From Paludibacteraceae bacterium (GTDB lineage Bacteria; Bacteroidota; Bacteroidia; Bacteroidales; Paludibacteraceae), in the NCBI GenBank assembly GCA_016297215.1, contig JAEDGZ010000021.1, positions 1-42,263 on the forward strand: a stretch of 42,263 nt of DNA. Direction: 5' to 3'. The notes under the pieces are model-generated. The model was not told the DNA's origin. It searched no databases and saw nothing but the letters and a program-made list of their open reading frames with translations. The translations under genes and the position numbers were made by a program. Positions 7,709 through 16,612 of the stretch are shown piece after piece. Position 1 is the stretch's first letter, and every line of letters begins with the position of its first letter.

Positions 7709-9541
7709 ATGAAACGACCTATTTTAAGTATTTCTGTTTTGTTTTTGCTGTTTGCAGCAGTTTCTCTGCAAGCGAAAACAGTTACCCCCGCGGGTCAGTT
7801 ACCGACTTACTATGTCTCGATGAACGGTAAGTCGTCGAAGTCGCTGTTTGATGAAGTACACGCGATAGTCAAAGTGGGGTATTCGTCTCTGGGATACGAT
7901 GGGTTGTTTGGCGCTTATCCCGAGACGGATATGAAGGAAAACGGGAAACTATGGGATATGTACTCTAACTGTGAGTTCGATTTGGACAAAGGCCGCTGCG
8001 GCAACTATAAGAAAGAGTGCGACTGCTGGAATCGTGAGCACAGTATTCCCAAGTCGTGGTATGGAGGTACTACGAGCGGTCCTGGTTGCGACATCTTCCA
8101 CTTGGTGCCTACCGACGGTAAGGTGAACGGTGCGCGCAGCAACTACGCTTTTGGCGAAGTGAGTAGTGTGGATTATAGTTATGACGGAAGCCTAAGAGGT
8201 TCTGCGTCGTCTATCACCATCACGGGCGGCAACACGCTTGCCGGTAATAATGGGACAACGGTGTCGTGCTCGGGGACGGTGTTTGAGCCGCAAGACCAAT
8301 ACAAAGGCGATTTCGCACGCGGGTACATGGGCGCACTGCTGAAGTGGGCAGGTGATTATCAGGCGTTTACCTCCGGCGACGGTGGCAAGATATTCAGCGG
8401 CAACTATACGGCTACGGGCAAGTTCGGACTTACCAACTATGGCATTGCGTTGCTGATGAAATGGCACAGAGAAGACCCCGTGTCGCAGAAAGAGATTGAC
8501 CGCAACAACGGTATTCAGGCGACGCAAGGCAACCGCAATCCGTTCATCGACTACCCGTATTTGGCAGAGTATATATGGGGTTCGCACGCGGGCGAGGCGG
8601 TGGATATGTCGCTGCTGGTCTGCTCGTCTGACGCGGCTTTCGTCCCGGGCGTGAGCAACGGCTACGATGGCTCGGGCGGCGGCACGGTGCCTAACCCCGA
8701 GGAGACTTGGCAGATAACATGGCAAGTGGACAGCGAGGAGTACACCGAGGGCAACCCGACCACGAAAGTGGTGAAGGGAAAGGGCATCGAGGTGCTTCCT
8801 GCGATTCCTACATCGTGCAGCGAGACGAGCACGGTCTTCATGGGATGGACCACGGAACTGATAGCGGGTACAACCGATATGGCGCCCGAGGTGCTGTTCG
8901 CCAATGCGGCAGACGCGCCGGAGATAAAGTCGGACATGACCTTCCATGCGGTGTTTGCGAAAGCAAGCACTACCGAGGCGCTTTCCAACACGGCTGCCGG
9001 AGAGATAATGCTGACCAAGGAGCAGACCGGCGGCTGGACGATTAGCGGAACCGGCACGCAACCGACCTATTGGGTACTGACCAAGAACGCCTATATCGAG
9101 TCGCCTGCGGTGGAACTGAGTACGGTAGAGTCTATCGTGGTGAATATGCGCACCTATGGCGGCACTTCCTACAACACGGTGGATATCACCTGCGCAGGAC
9201 AGACGCTTGGCTCGCTTACCGCAAATGATAAAAATTTGAAAGACTATGAGTTGTCCGTTGTCAGTGGTAAATGGGCAGAGGGCAGTGGTGCTATTCGTTT
9301 TAGCAGCACCACGTATAAAGATAATTATGGTCCCGGTGTTGCCGCGATTACAATCCGTTTGGGTGGAGTGGAGATTACCTATACGGAGTATCTGACTACC
9401 TGCAATGTTACAGAAACCAATGTGGTAGAAAATAACGGTAGCCGCCTCAAACCGCAGAAAGTGCTCCGCGACGGACAACTGCTCATCATCGTGGACGGCA
9501 AGACATACACGGTGTATGGGGAATTAACAATTAACAATTAA
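7709..9541 (+). CDS. Secreted endonuclease I family nuclease with C-terminal sorting-like tail
   Basis: A 610-residue secreted protein. Residues 1-23 form a signal peptide ending SLQAKT. The catalytic part (about 40-290) carries the endonuclease I signature: WNREHSIPKSW (107-117), then D128 and HLVPTDGKVN (131-140), then RSNYAFGE (143-150). This is a histidine-metal finger fold that cuts DNA or RNA without sequence preference. Two all-beta regions follow: an InlB-like unit (about 335-420, including VFMGWTTEL) and a jelly-roll-like unit (about 425-575). The end KVLRDGQLLIIVDGKTYTVYG resembles the tail of the LRR protein at 27.6 kb and probably directs export or surface attachment. The last residues, ELTINN, come from a tandem AATTAACA repeat that appears to have replaced the normal end. 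It has its own promoter. Confidence 0.9.
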   Translation: MKRPILSISVLFLLFAAVSLQAKTVTPAGQLPTYYVSMNGKSSKSLFDEVHAIVKVGYSSLGYDGLFGAYPETDMKENGKLWDMYSNCEFDLDKGRCGNYKKECDCWNREHSIPKSWYGGTTSGPGCDIFHLVPTDGKVNGARSNYAFGEVSSVDYSYDGSLRGSASSITITGGNTLAGNNGTTVSCSGTVFEPQDQYKGDFARGYMGALLKWAGDYQAFTSGDGGKIFSGNYTATGKFGLTNYGIALLMKWHREDPVSQKEIDRNNGIQATQGNRNPFIDYPYLAEYIWGSHAGEAVDMSLLVCSSDAAFVPGVSNGYDGSGGGTVPNPEETWQITWQVDSEEYTEGNPTTKVVKGKGIEVLPAIPTSCSETSTVFMGWTTELIAGTTDMAPEVLFANAADAPEIKSDMTFHAVFAKASTTEALSNTAAGEIMLTKEQTGGWTISGTGTQPTYWVLTKNAYIESPAVELSTVESIVVNMRTYGGTSYNTVDITCAGQTLGSLTANDKNLKDYELSVVSGKWAEGSGAIRFSSTTYKDNYGPGVAAITIRLGGVEITYTEYLTTCNVTETNVVENNGSRLKPQKVLRDGQLLIIVDGKTYTVYGELTINN

Positions 9542-9550
9542 CAATTAACA
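9520..9550. repeat. Tandem AATTAACA repeat overlapping the endonuclease stop codon
   Basis: The octamer AATTAACA is repeated nearly four times, supplying the last six codons and the stop of the endonuclease gene. Similar short tandem duplications precede glnN at 20961-20996. Confidence 0.8.
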
Positions 9551-9615
9551 TGCACTGCTCTGACCGCTAACCTCCTATGAAACTCGTATCCTTTGCAAGA
9601 ATCCCATGAATCTCG

Positions 9616-9631
9616 TCCCGACACGTCGGGA
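9616..9631. repeat. TCCCGAC palindrome
   Basis: TCCCGAC-AC-GTCGGGA is a perfect 7-bp stem. A related palindrome lies at 23479-23494, and weaker copies near 23957 and 24001. In the rest of the gap up to mutA (9542-9807) I see only an AT-rich run and no promoter match. Confidence 0.6.
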
Positions 9632-9807
9632 TAAATAGAGCGCCAGCGAGCAGGCGTATAAAGCACCTTGCGGCGGGCTTCGCCCTTGCAGAGAATAGGA
9701 AGGATTTTATACGGAGAATACTTTTTTCCGCCGCATGGCAATTAAAATTAAACATTAAAAATTAAATTAAACATTAACCATAAAACAACAATAAATCAAT
9801 TCAAATC

Positions 9808-11691
9808 ATGGCAGAAGAAAAATTGAATTTGTTGGCTGATTTTCCCGCCATCTCTACCAAGACATGGAAAGAGAAAATCGTGACCGACTTGAAAGGTGCC
9901 GACTTCGAGAAGAAACTCGTATGGCGCACTCCGGAAGGCTTCAACGTGCAGCCTTTCTACCGTCGTGAAGACCTTAAAGGTCTGAAAACCACCACTTCCG
10001 CACCCGGGCAGTTCCCCTACGTGCGCGGCACGAAGACCAACAACGAGTGGGCTATCCGTCAGAACATCTGCGCGGGAACCAACGCTCGCAAAGCCAATGC
10101 CAAAGCCCTCGATGTACTCAACAAGGGTATCACCTCGCTGGGCTTCCGCTTGGACAAAGAGAAACTGAACTACCGCTTCATCAAGAACCTGCTTAACGGT
10201 ATTCAGGCAGACGCTATCACGCTGAACTTCCAAGTATGCGCCTGCGCTGCTCCCGAGTTGGCAAGCATCCTCGTGCGCTACTACGGTCGCATGGGCTACA
10301 ACCTGAAGAACATGAAGGGTAGCATCAACGTGGACCCCATCCGCAACATGCTGCTGAAAGGCAAGTTGCTCAGCCGCGAGCAGGTGAGCGAGAAGATTGC
10401 CGCCGTGGTGAAAGCAGCGAAGTCGCTCCCGGGCTACCGCGTGGTAGGGGTTAACTCCGTTATCCTGAACAACGCCGGCGCTTACTGCGCACAGGAGTTG
10501 GCTTACGCGCTCGCATGGGGTGCTGAATACATGACCATGCTCACCGAGGCAGGTGTGGCTAACTACAAGGCGGCGAACGCTATCCGCTTCAACATGGGTA
10601 TCGGCGGCAACTACTTCATGGAGATTGCCAAGTTCCGCGCCGCTCGCATGCTATGGGCGAAGATTGTAGAGGCATACAAAGCACCGCTCTTCACCGCCGC
10701 ACTCAAAGAGGCTGCGAAGATGAACGTCAGCGCCGAGACCAGCCGCTTCAACATGACCGTCTTCGACGCGTATGTCAACCTGCTCCGCTCGCAGACCGAG
10801 ACTATGTCGGCGGCTATCGCAGGCGTGGACGAGATTGTCGTTACGCCGTTTGACGTAACCTACGAGCAGCCGACTGAGTTCGCAGAGCGTATCGCCCGCA
10901 ACCAGCAACTCCTGCTTAAAGAGGAGGCACATTTCGACAAGGTGGTTGACCCCGCCGCAGGCTCGTTCTACTTGGAGAACCTGACTCACGCCATCGCCGA
11001 GGAGGCATGGAAGCAGTTCCTCGCTATCCAAGAGCAAGGCGGTATGTACGAGATGGTGGCTGCCGGAAAGGTGCAGCAGGCTATGCAGGAGAACCTCACC
11101 AAGCGGCTGGCAGACGTAGCAAAGCGTAAAGAGGTGCTGCTCGGCTCGAACCAGTATCCTAACTTCACCGAGAAAGCCGCTAAGAAAATCAAGGAGACCG
11201 CTTGCGGTTGCGGCTGTTGTGCTACGCAGCAAGGGCAGATTCCTGCGCTCCATATCGCGCGTGCAGCCGAGGAGTTCGAGGCTTTGCGTCTGGAGACCGA
11301 GGCAGCGAAGAAGCAACCCGTGGCATTCATGCTCACCATCGGCAACCTCGCTATGCGTATCGCGCGTGCACAGTTCTCGTGCAACTTCCTCGCGTGCGCG
11401 GGATATAAGGTAATAGACAACAACGGCTTCAAGACCGTAGCCGAGGGTATCAAGGCGGCTCGCAAGGCGAAGGCAGACATCATCGTGCTCTGCTCCAGCG
11501 ACGACGAGTATGCAACGCTCGCACCCGAGGCATGGAAGACGCTGAAAGATGCCAAGGAACTCTTCATCGTTGCCGGCGCACCCGCTTGCTCCGAAGACCT
11601 GAAGGCGCTGGGTATCAACAACTTCATCAACGTCCGTTCCAACGTCCTCGAGACCCTGAAAACCTTTAACGCTCAACTCTTAAACAAATAA
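9808..11691 (+). CDS. mutA: Methylmalonyl-CoA mutase, small (alpha-like) subunit
   Basis: This is the non-catalytic partner of the vitamin B12-dependent mutase that interconverts succinyl-CoA and methylmalonyl-CoA, the route by which Bacteroidales make propionate. At 627 residues it has the usual small-subunit length. The TIM-barrel region keeps the family layout (YNLKNMKGSINVDPIRNML, FNMGIGGNYFMEIAKFRAARM and FDVTYEQPTEFAERIARNQQ). The C-terminal B12-like domain (about 500-627) lacks the DxHxxG cobalamin-binding motif, as expected for this subunit. A cysteine cluster CGCGCC at 466-471 sits in the linker between the domains. It is followed 6 bases later by mutB, clearly one operon. No promoter matching the local consensus was found upstream, so expression may come from a variant promoter in the AT-rich leader. 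Confidence 0.96.
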   Translation: MAEEKLNLLADFPAISTKTWKEKIVTDLKGADFEKKLVWRTPEGFNVQPFYRREDLKGLKTTTSAPGQFPYVRGTKTNNEWAIRQNICAGTNARKANAKALDVLNKGITSLGFRLDKEKLNYRFIKNLLNGIQADAITLNFQVCACAAPELASILVRYYGRMGYNLKNMKGSINVDPIRNMLLKGKLLSREQVSEKIAAVVKAAKSLPGYRVVGVNSVILNNAGAYCAQELAYALAWGAEYMTMLTEAGVANYKAANAIRFNMGIGGNYFMEIAKFRAARMLWAKIVEAYKAPLFTAALKEAAKMNVSAETSRFNMTVFDAYVNLLRSQTETMSAAIAGVDEIVVTPFDVTYEQPTEFAERIARNQQLLLKEEAHFDKVVDPAAGSFYLENLTHAIAEEAWKQFLAIQEQGGMYEMVAAGKVQQAMQENLTKRLADVAKRKEVLLGSNQYPNFTEKAAKKIKETACGCGCCATQQGQIPALHIARAAEEFEALRLETEAAKKQPVAFMLTIGNLAMRIARAQFSCNFLACAGYKVIDNNGFKTVAEGIKAARKAKADIIVLCSSDDEYATLAPEAWKTLKDAKELFIVAGAPACSEDLKALGINNFINVRSNVLETLKTFNAQLLNK

Positions 11692-11697
11692 AAAGCG

Positions 11698-13842
11698 ATG
11701 AAACCGAATTTCAAAGATATTGATATCAACAAGATTGCTTCTTCGCATGTAGAGGGAGCCAATGAAGCCAACTGGCAAACGCCGGAACTCATCGACGTGA
11801 AGCCTGTTTACACCAAGGAAGACCTGGAGGGAATGGAGCACCTCGACTACGTGTCGGGTATTCCGCCTTTCCTGCGTGGTCCGTATAGCGCGATGTACCC
11901 GCTGCGTCCGTGGACTATCCGCCAGTATGCCGGATTCTCCACCGCCCAAGAGTCCAACGCTTTCTATCGTCGTAACCTCGCTAGCGGTCAGAAAGGTCTG
12001 TCCGTGGCCTTCGACCTGCCCACCCACCGCGGTTACAATGCCGACAACATGCGCGTGGTGGGCGATGTGGGAAAAGCAGGTGTGTCCATCTGCTCGCTCG
12101 AGGATATGAAGGTGCTGTTCGCAGGTATTCCTTTGAACAAGATGTCCGTCTCCATGACGATGAATGGTGCCGTGCTGCCTATTCTTGCGTTCTATATCAA
12201 CGCCGGTTTGGAGCAGGGCGCTAAACTCGAAGAGATGGCAGGTACTATCCAGAACGATATCCTCAAGGAGTTCATGGTGCGCAATACCTATATCTATCCG
12301 CCGAAGTTCTCCATGAAGATTATCGCTGACATCTTCGAGTACACTTCGCAGAACATGCCGAAGTTCAACTCTATCTCTATCTCCGGCTACCACATGCAGG
12401 AGGCAGGTGCTACCGCCGACATTGAGTTGGCATACACCCTCGCCGATGGTATGGAGTACCTGCGTGCAGGTATCAACGCCGGCATGGATGTGGACACTTT
12501 TGCGCCGCGTCTGTCCTTCTTCTGGGCGATCGGTATGAACCACTTCATGGAGATTGCGAAGATGCGTGCAGGTCGTATGCTGTGGGCGAAGATTGTGAAG
12601 TCCTTCGGTGCGAAGAACCCGAAGTCGATGGCGCTGCGTACCCACTGCCAGACCTCCGGTTGGTCGCTCACCGAGCAAGACCCGTTCAACAATGTCGGTC
12701 GTACCTGTATCGAGGCAATGGGCGCAGCACTCGGACATACCCAGTCGCTCCACACCAACGCCCTCGATGAGGCGATCGCACTGCCTACGGACTTCTCCGC
12801 GCGTATCGCTCGTAACACGCAGATTTACATCCAAGAAGAAACTAAGGTCTGCAAGGAGATTGACCCGTGGGGCGGCTCCTACTATGTAGAGGCATTGACC
12901 AAGGAAATCATGGATAAGGCGTGGGAGCATATTCAGGAAATCGAGAAACTCGGCGGTATGGCTGCCGCTATCGAGACTGGCATCCCCAAGATGCGTATCG
13001 AGGAAGCCGCTGCTCGCACACAAGCGCGCATCGACTCCGGCACGCAGAAGATTATCGGTGTGAACGAGTACCGTCTTGACCACGAAGACCCCATCGACAT
13101 CCTCGAAATCGACAACACCGCCGTGCGCGAAGAGCAGGTGGCTCGCTTGAAAGAACTGCGTGCTAACCGCGATGAGGCTGCTGTGCAAGCCGCATTGGCA
13201 GAAATCACCGCTACCGTACAGGAGTGGGCGGACGGCAAGAAATGCAGCCACAACCTGCTTGACCTTGCTGTGAAAGCAGCAGGACTCCGCGCATCGTTGG
13301 GTGAGATTTCCGACGCTTGCGAGAAAGTGGTAGGACGTTATAAAGCAACTATTAGAACTATTTCAGGCGTGTACGCATCAGGAACTAAGAACGATGATTG
13401 GTTTGTCAAGGCACAAACCCTCACCGCAGAATTTGCAAAGAAAGAAGGTCGTCAGCCGCGTATTATGATTGCCAAGATGGGTCAGGACGGACACGACCGT
13501 GGTGCTAAAGTGGTAGCAACGGGCTACGCAGACTGTGGCTTCGATGTGGATATGGGACCCTTGTTCCAAACTCCCGCCGAGGCGGCTAAGCAGGCTGTAG
13601 AGAACGATGTGCATGTGTTGGGTGTCTCCTCGCTCGCTGCAGGACACAAGACCCTCGTGCCGCAGGTGATTGATGAACTGAAGAAACTCGGTCGCGAGGA
13701 CATCATGGTGATTGCCGGTGGTGTCATCCCCGCACAGGACTACGACTTCCTCTACAAGGCAGGCGTAGCCGCCATATTCGGTCCGGGCTCCAACGTGGCG
13801 CAGTCTGCTTGCACCATTATGGAACTCCTGATGGCAGAGTAA
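11698..13842 (+). CDS. mutB: Methylmalonyl-CoA mutase, large catalytic subunit
   Basis: This is the catalytic subunit: adenosylcobalamin-dependent radical rearrangement between succinyl-CoA and (R)-methylmalonyl-CoA. It has 714 residues, the standard length. The substrate-binding TIM barrel covers about 1-550, with YPLRPWTIRQYAGFSTA near residue 65 and LSFFWAIGMNHFMEIAKMRA near 270. The B12 domain (about 580-714) has GQDGHDRG at 595-602, where H599 is the lower axial ligand to cobalt, followed by VLGVSSLAAGH and a final GPGSN-type loop. It is translated from the same operon as mutA and closed by a strong terminator at 13898-13930. Epimerase, decarboxylase and the MeaB chaperone are not in this window. 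Confidence 0.98.
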   Translation: MKPNFKDIDINKIASSHVEGANEANWQTPELIDVKPVYTKEDLEGMEHLDYVSGIPPFLRGPYSAMYPLRPWTIRQYAGFSTAQESNAFYRRNLASGQKGLSVAFDLPTHRGYNADNMRVVGDVGKAGVSICSLEDMKVLFAGIPLNKMSVSMTMNGAVLPILAFYINAGLEQGAKLEEMAGTIQNDILKEFMVRNTYIYPPKFSMKIIADIFEYTSQNMPKFNSISISGYHMQEAGATADIELAYTLADGMEYLRAGINAGMDVDTFAPRLSFFWAIGMNHFMEIAKMRAGRMLWAKIVKSFGAKNPKSMALRTHCQTSGWSLTEQDPFNNVGRTCIEAMGAALGHTQSLHTNALDEAIALPTDFSARIARNTQIYIQEETKVCKEIDPWGGSYYVEALTKEIMDKAWEHIQEIEKLGGMAAAIETGIPKMRIEEAAARTQARIDSGTQKIIGVNEYRLDHEDPIDILEIDNTAVREEQVARLKELRANRDEAAVQAALAEITATVQEWADGKKCSHNLLDLAVKAAGLRASLGEISDACEKVVGRYKATIRTISGVYASGTKNDDWFVKAQTLTAEFAKKEGRQPRIMIAKMGQDGHDRGAKVVATGYADCGFDVDMGPLFQTPAEAAKQAVENDVHVLGVSSLAAGHKTLVPQVIDELKKLGREDIMVIAGGVIPAQDYDFLYKAGVAAIFGPGSNVAQSACTIMELLMAE

Positions 13843-13897
13843 AACCGCACGGAGGGGCTGTGATAAGATACCCCCTCCACAACGCTCTAATCGAAAA

Positions 13898-13936
13898 GAG
13901 GCTGTCTAACAAGTCAAGTTAGGCAGCCTCTTTTTT
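13898..13936 (+). terminator. Rho-independent terminator of mutAB
   Basis: GAGGCTGTCTAAC (13898-13910) pairs over 13 positions, with one G-U pair, with GTTAGGCAGCCTC (13918-13930) around a 7-base loop. Six T follow. It belongs to the reused AGGCTGTCTAAC cassette. Confidence 0.9.
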
Positions 13937-14037
13937 ATCTTTCTTTCTTTTCATCGCCCGTCCATTTTTTCGCGTAGATGATACAAGCAAACTTACGTTA
14001 CATAGGAACACAAAATGCAATTTCACTAAGGGTGGCA

Positions 14038-14069
14038 CTTGCATATTTCAAGAAAATGCCGTATCTTTG
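14038..14069 (+). promoter_or_regulatory. Promoter of the 2-hydroxyacid dehydrogenase gene
   Basis: CTTG at 14038-14041, 20 bp, TATCTTTG at 14062-14069. The start codon is at 14122. Confidence 0.75.
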
Positions 14070-14121
14070 CAAACGAAACGATATTATTGCACTTTATTCT
14101 ACATAAAATTCTACATAAACG

Positions 14122-15045
14122 ATGCAAATTGCTTTTACTACTCAACTGCCTGCAGAGGGCTTTCGGCGGCTGACGGAGGAAGTCGGTCGGTTTGTGCTTT
14201 ATGCGCCTTTGGCGGAGGCGGAAGTGTTGGTTTCTACTTTTGACAAGCCTGTAACGCGGGAGATGATTGCGGGCATGCCGCGGCTGAGATTAGTGGCGAA
14301 CTTCGGCGTGGGGTATAACAATATCGATTTGGAGGCATGTCGTGAGCGTGGTATTCGGGTAACGAACACCCCGCAGCCTGTGATAGAGCCGACGGCGGAG
14401 TTGGCGTTCGCACTGATGATAGGCATCGCAAGGCGGACTGCGGAGTTTGACCGTCGGCTGCGAGCAGGGACGGCAGAGCCGTTTGGGGTGATGAACAACC
14501 TGAGCCACTCGCTGTATGGTAAGACACTGGGAATCATAGGGATGGGTCGCATCGGGCAGTCGCTGGCACGACGGGCGTTGGCGAGCGGGATGCGGGTGGT
14601 TTATCACAACAGGCATCGGCTTTCGGAGGATATTGAGAGGCGGTATGAAGCGGAGTATATAGGCATGGATGAACTGCTGCAAACGGCTGATTATGTGTCG
14701 CTTAACCTACCTTACACCGCCGACGTACACCACTTGATAAGCACTCGCGAGTTGCAGATGATGAAGCCTACTGCCTACCTTATCAACACGGCGCGGGGGG
14801 GGCATGTGGATGAGGCGGCGCTGGTGGAGGCGTTGCGCAAAGGGGAGATTGCGGGGGCAGCGATGGATGTGTTTGAGCATGAGCCGGCGATTACGCCTGC
14901 GTTGCTGGAGATGGATAACGTGCTGGTCTCGCCACACACGGGGACAGGGACGTGGGAAGGCAGGCTGGATATGTGCGAGAATGTGTGCGACAACATCTTG
15001 GCATTTGCCGCAGGAGAGATTGAGAAGATGGATATCGTCGTATGA
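14122..15045 (+). CDS. D-2-hydroxyacid dehydrogenase (glyoxylate/hydroxypyruvate reductase-like)
   Basis: An NAD(P)-dependent oxidoreductase that reduces a 2-keto acid to the D-2-hydroxy acid. The 307-residue chain shows the family's split substrate domain around a Rossmann domain. GMGRIG is at 140-145. The catalytic arginine is in INTARGG (R225), the glutamate in the FEHEP segment (251-255) and the histidine in SPHTGTGT (H272). The FGVGYNNIDL segment near 61-70 is the usual substrate loop. The arrangement resembles glyoxylate/hydroxypyruvate reductases more than phosphoglycerate dehydrogenase, and there is no ACT domain. It is a single-gene unit with its own promoter and a hairpin terminator at 15259-15288. 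The exact substrate is not deducible. Confidence 0.9.
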   Translation: MQIAFTTQLPAEGFRRLTEEVGRFVLYAPLAEAEVLVSTFDKPVTREMIAGMPRLRLVANFGVGYNNIDLEACRERGIRVTNTPQPVIEPTAELAFALMIGIARRTAEFDRRLRAGTAEPFGVMNNLSHSLYGKTLGIIGMGRIGQSLARRALASGMRVVYHNRHRLSEDIERRYEAEYIGMDELLQTADYVSLNLPYTADVHHLISTRELQMMKPTAYLINTARGGHVDEAALVEALRKGEIAGAAMDVFEHEPAITPALLEMDNVLVSPHTGTGTWEGRLDMCENVCDNILAFAAGEIEKMDIVV

Positions 15046-15258
15046 GCAATAGAACAGTGATTGTTTGATGAATAACAAAAAGCAAGAGCATCTCAACTTT
15101 TGTTATCATTTTGATAGTGTGTATTGAAGTTGTAAGGTCGGCTTAAAGACGGCTTATCGTCCGCTCAAAATCCGCTTAACATACCGAATAGCATATTGGT
15201 AGGCAGATTGGCAGATTGGCTATCGTTTAGAAACTTGTTCTTGTTTTGAAGATAGAGG

Positions 15259-15297
15259 GTAATTGGTGCTTTTTTTTGCACCAATTACTTTTTTTGC
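15259..15297 (+). terminator. Perfect 11-bp stem terminator
   Basis: GTAATTGGTGC (15259-15269) pairs exactly with GCACCAATTAC (15278-15288) around eight T, followed by seven T. It lies about 200 bases after the dehydrogenase stop. The stretch between (15046-15258) holds no gene that I can support, only short direct duplications such as CAGATTGG near 15207-15222. Confidence 0.8.
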
Positions 15298-15305
15298 GGC
15301 AAAAA

Positions 15306-15337
15306 TTTGGAAATCGCGAAAAAATGTAGTATCTTTG
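15306..15337 (+). promoter_or_regulatory. Promoter of the pepT operon
   Basis: TTTG at 15306-15309, 20 bp, TATCTTTG at 15330-15337. I see no other promoter before 19.8 kb, so it may drive pepT, the aldo/keto reductase, gcvT, the tRNA and the patatin-like gene. Confidence 0.75.
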
Positions 15338-15385
15338 CATGCGAATTAGTTCATATAGAAATCGTTACTCAAAATCAGTATATTT

Positions 15386-16597
15386 ATGGATATCACCGCC
15401 CGCTTTTTGAAGTATGTGTCGTTTTGCACGACTTCAGATGAAGAAACCAACATGACGCCCTCTACCCCCGGGCAGATGGAGTTTGCACAGTACCTCCGCG
15501 AAGAACTGAAAACCATCGGATTGCAGGAGGTGGAGTTAGACGACAACGGCTATATCATGGCGACCCTGCCTGCCAATACGGAGGGCAAGCCCACCATCGG
15601 CTTCATCGCCCACATGGACACCGCGCCCGACGCCAGCGGCAAGCATATCCAGCCGCGGATTGTGAAAGCATACGATGGGAACGACATCGTGCTCAACGAG
15701 ACGGAGAACATCGTGCTCGAAGTGGCGAAATATCCTGAAATACAGCACTATACGGGGCAAGACATCATCGTAACCAACGGCAAGACTCTGCTCGGTGCGG
15801 ACGACAAAGCCGGTATCGCGGAGATAGTATCCGCCTGCGAGTACCTCATTCAGCACCCCGAAATCAAGCACGGCAAGATTCGCGTGGGCTTCACGCCCGA
15901 CGAGGAGATTGGGCAGGGCGCAGACCACTTCGATGTGGCGAAGTTCGGGTGCGACTTTGCTTACACGATGGACGGCGGAGCGGTCGGAGAGTTGGAGTTT
16001 GAGAACTTCAATGCCGCGAGCGCGAAGATACATATCCACGGCGTGAACGTCCACCCGGGCTACGGCTACCACAAGATGATTAACTCCATGCGTATCGGCT
16101 ACCAACTGGCGGTGATGCTGCCGCGCTGGGAGACGCCCGAGCACACGCAGGGCTACGAGGGATTCTACCACCTCGTTGGCATGAACGGAACGGTGGAAGA
16201 GACCACGCTCAGTTATATCATCCGCGACCACGACCGCCATCGCTTCGAGAGCCGCAAACGCGAGATGGAGCACCTTGTGCGGAAAGTCAACCGTGAGTAC
16301 GGCGAGGGCACCGCGGAGATAGAGATACGCGACCAATACTACAACATGCGCGAGAAAGTGGAGCCCGTGATGCACATCGTTACGCTGGTAGAAGAAGCGA
16401 TGAAAGAGGTGGGTATCACACCAAAAGTGCAGCCCATCCGCGGGGGTACCGACGGCGCAAGACTGTCGTTCGAGGGGCTTCCCTGCCCGAACATCTTCGC
16501 CGGCGGCGAGAACTTCCACAGCCGCTACGAATACCTCCCCATCCCCTCCATGGAGAAAGCCATGCAGGTGATACTCAAGATTGTAGAGAAAGCATAA
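15386..16597 (+). CDS. pepT: Peptidase T (tripeptide aminopeptidase)
   Basis: A cytoplasmic M20B zinc peptidase that removes the N-terminal residue from tripeptides. It has 403 residues, as usual. The two-metal site is visible: H76 and D78 in FIAHMDTAPD, D139/D140 in LLGADDKAGIAEI, E173/E174 in TPDEEIGQGAD, D196 in YTMDGGAVGELE, and a late histidine in GGENFHSRYEYLP. It is the first gene of a compact run; the aldo/keto reductase begins 15 bases after its stop. In a peptide-fermenting anaerobe it would supply amino acids for downstream catabolism. Confidence 0.96.
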   Translation: MDITARFLKYVSFCTTSDEETNMTPSTPGQMEFAQYLREELKTIGLQEVELDDNGYIMATLPANTEGKPTIGFIAHMDTAPDASGKHIQPRIVKAYDGNDIVLNETENIVLEVAKYPEIQHYTGQDIIVTNGKTLLGADDKAGIAEIVSACEYLIQHPEIKHGKIRVGFTPDEEIGQGADHFDVAKFGCDFAYTMDGGAVGELEFENFNAASAKIHIHGVNVHPGYGYHKMINSMRIGYQLAVMLPRWETPEHTQGYEGFYHLVGMNGTVEETTLSYIIRDHDRHRFESRKREMEHLVRKVNREYGEGTAEIEIRDQYYNMREKVEPVMHIVTLVEEAMKEVGITPKVQPIRGGTDGARLSFEGLPCPNIFAGGENFHSRYEYLPIPSMEKAMQVILKIVEKA

Positions 16598-16612
16598 AGG
16601 GATTTACGATTT

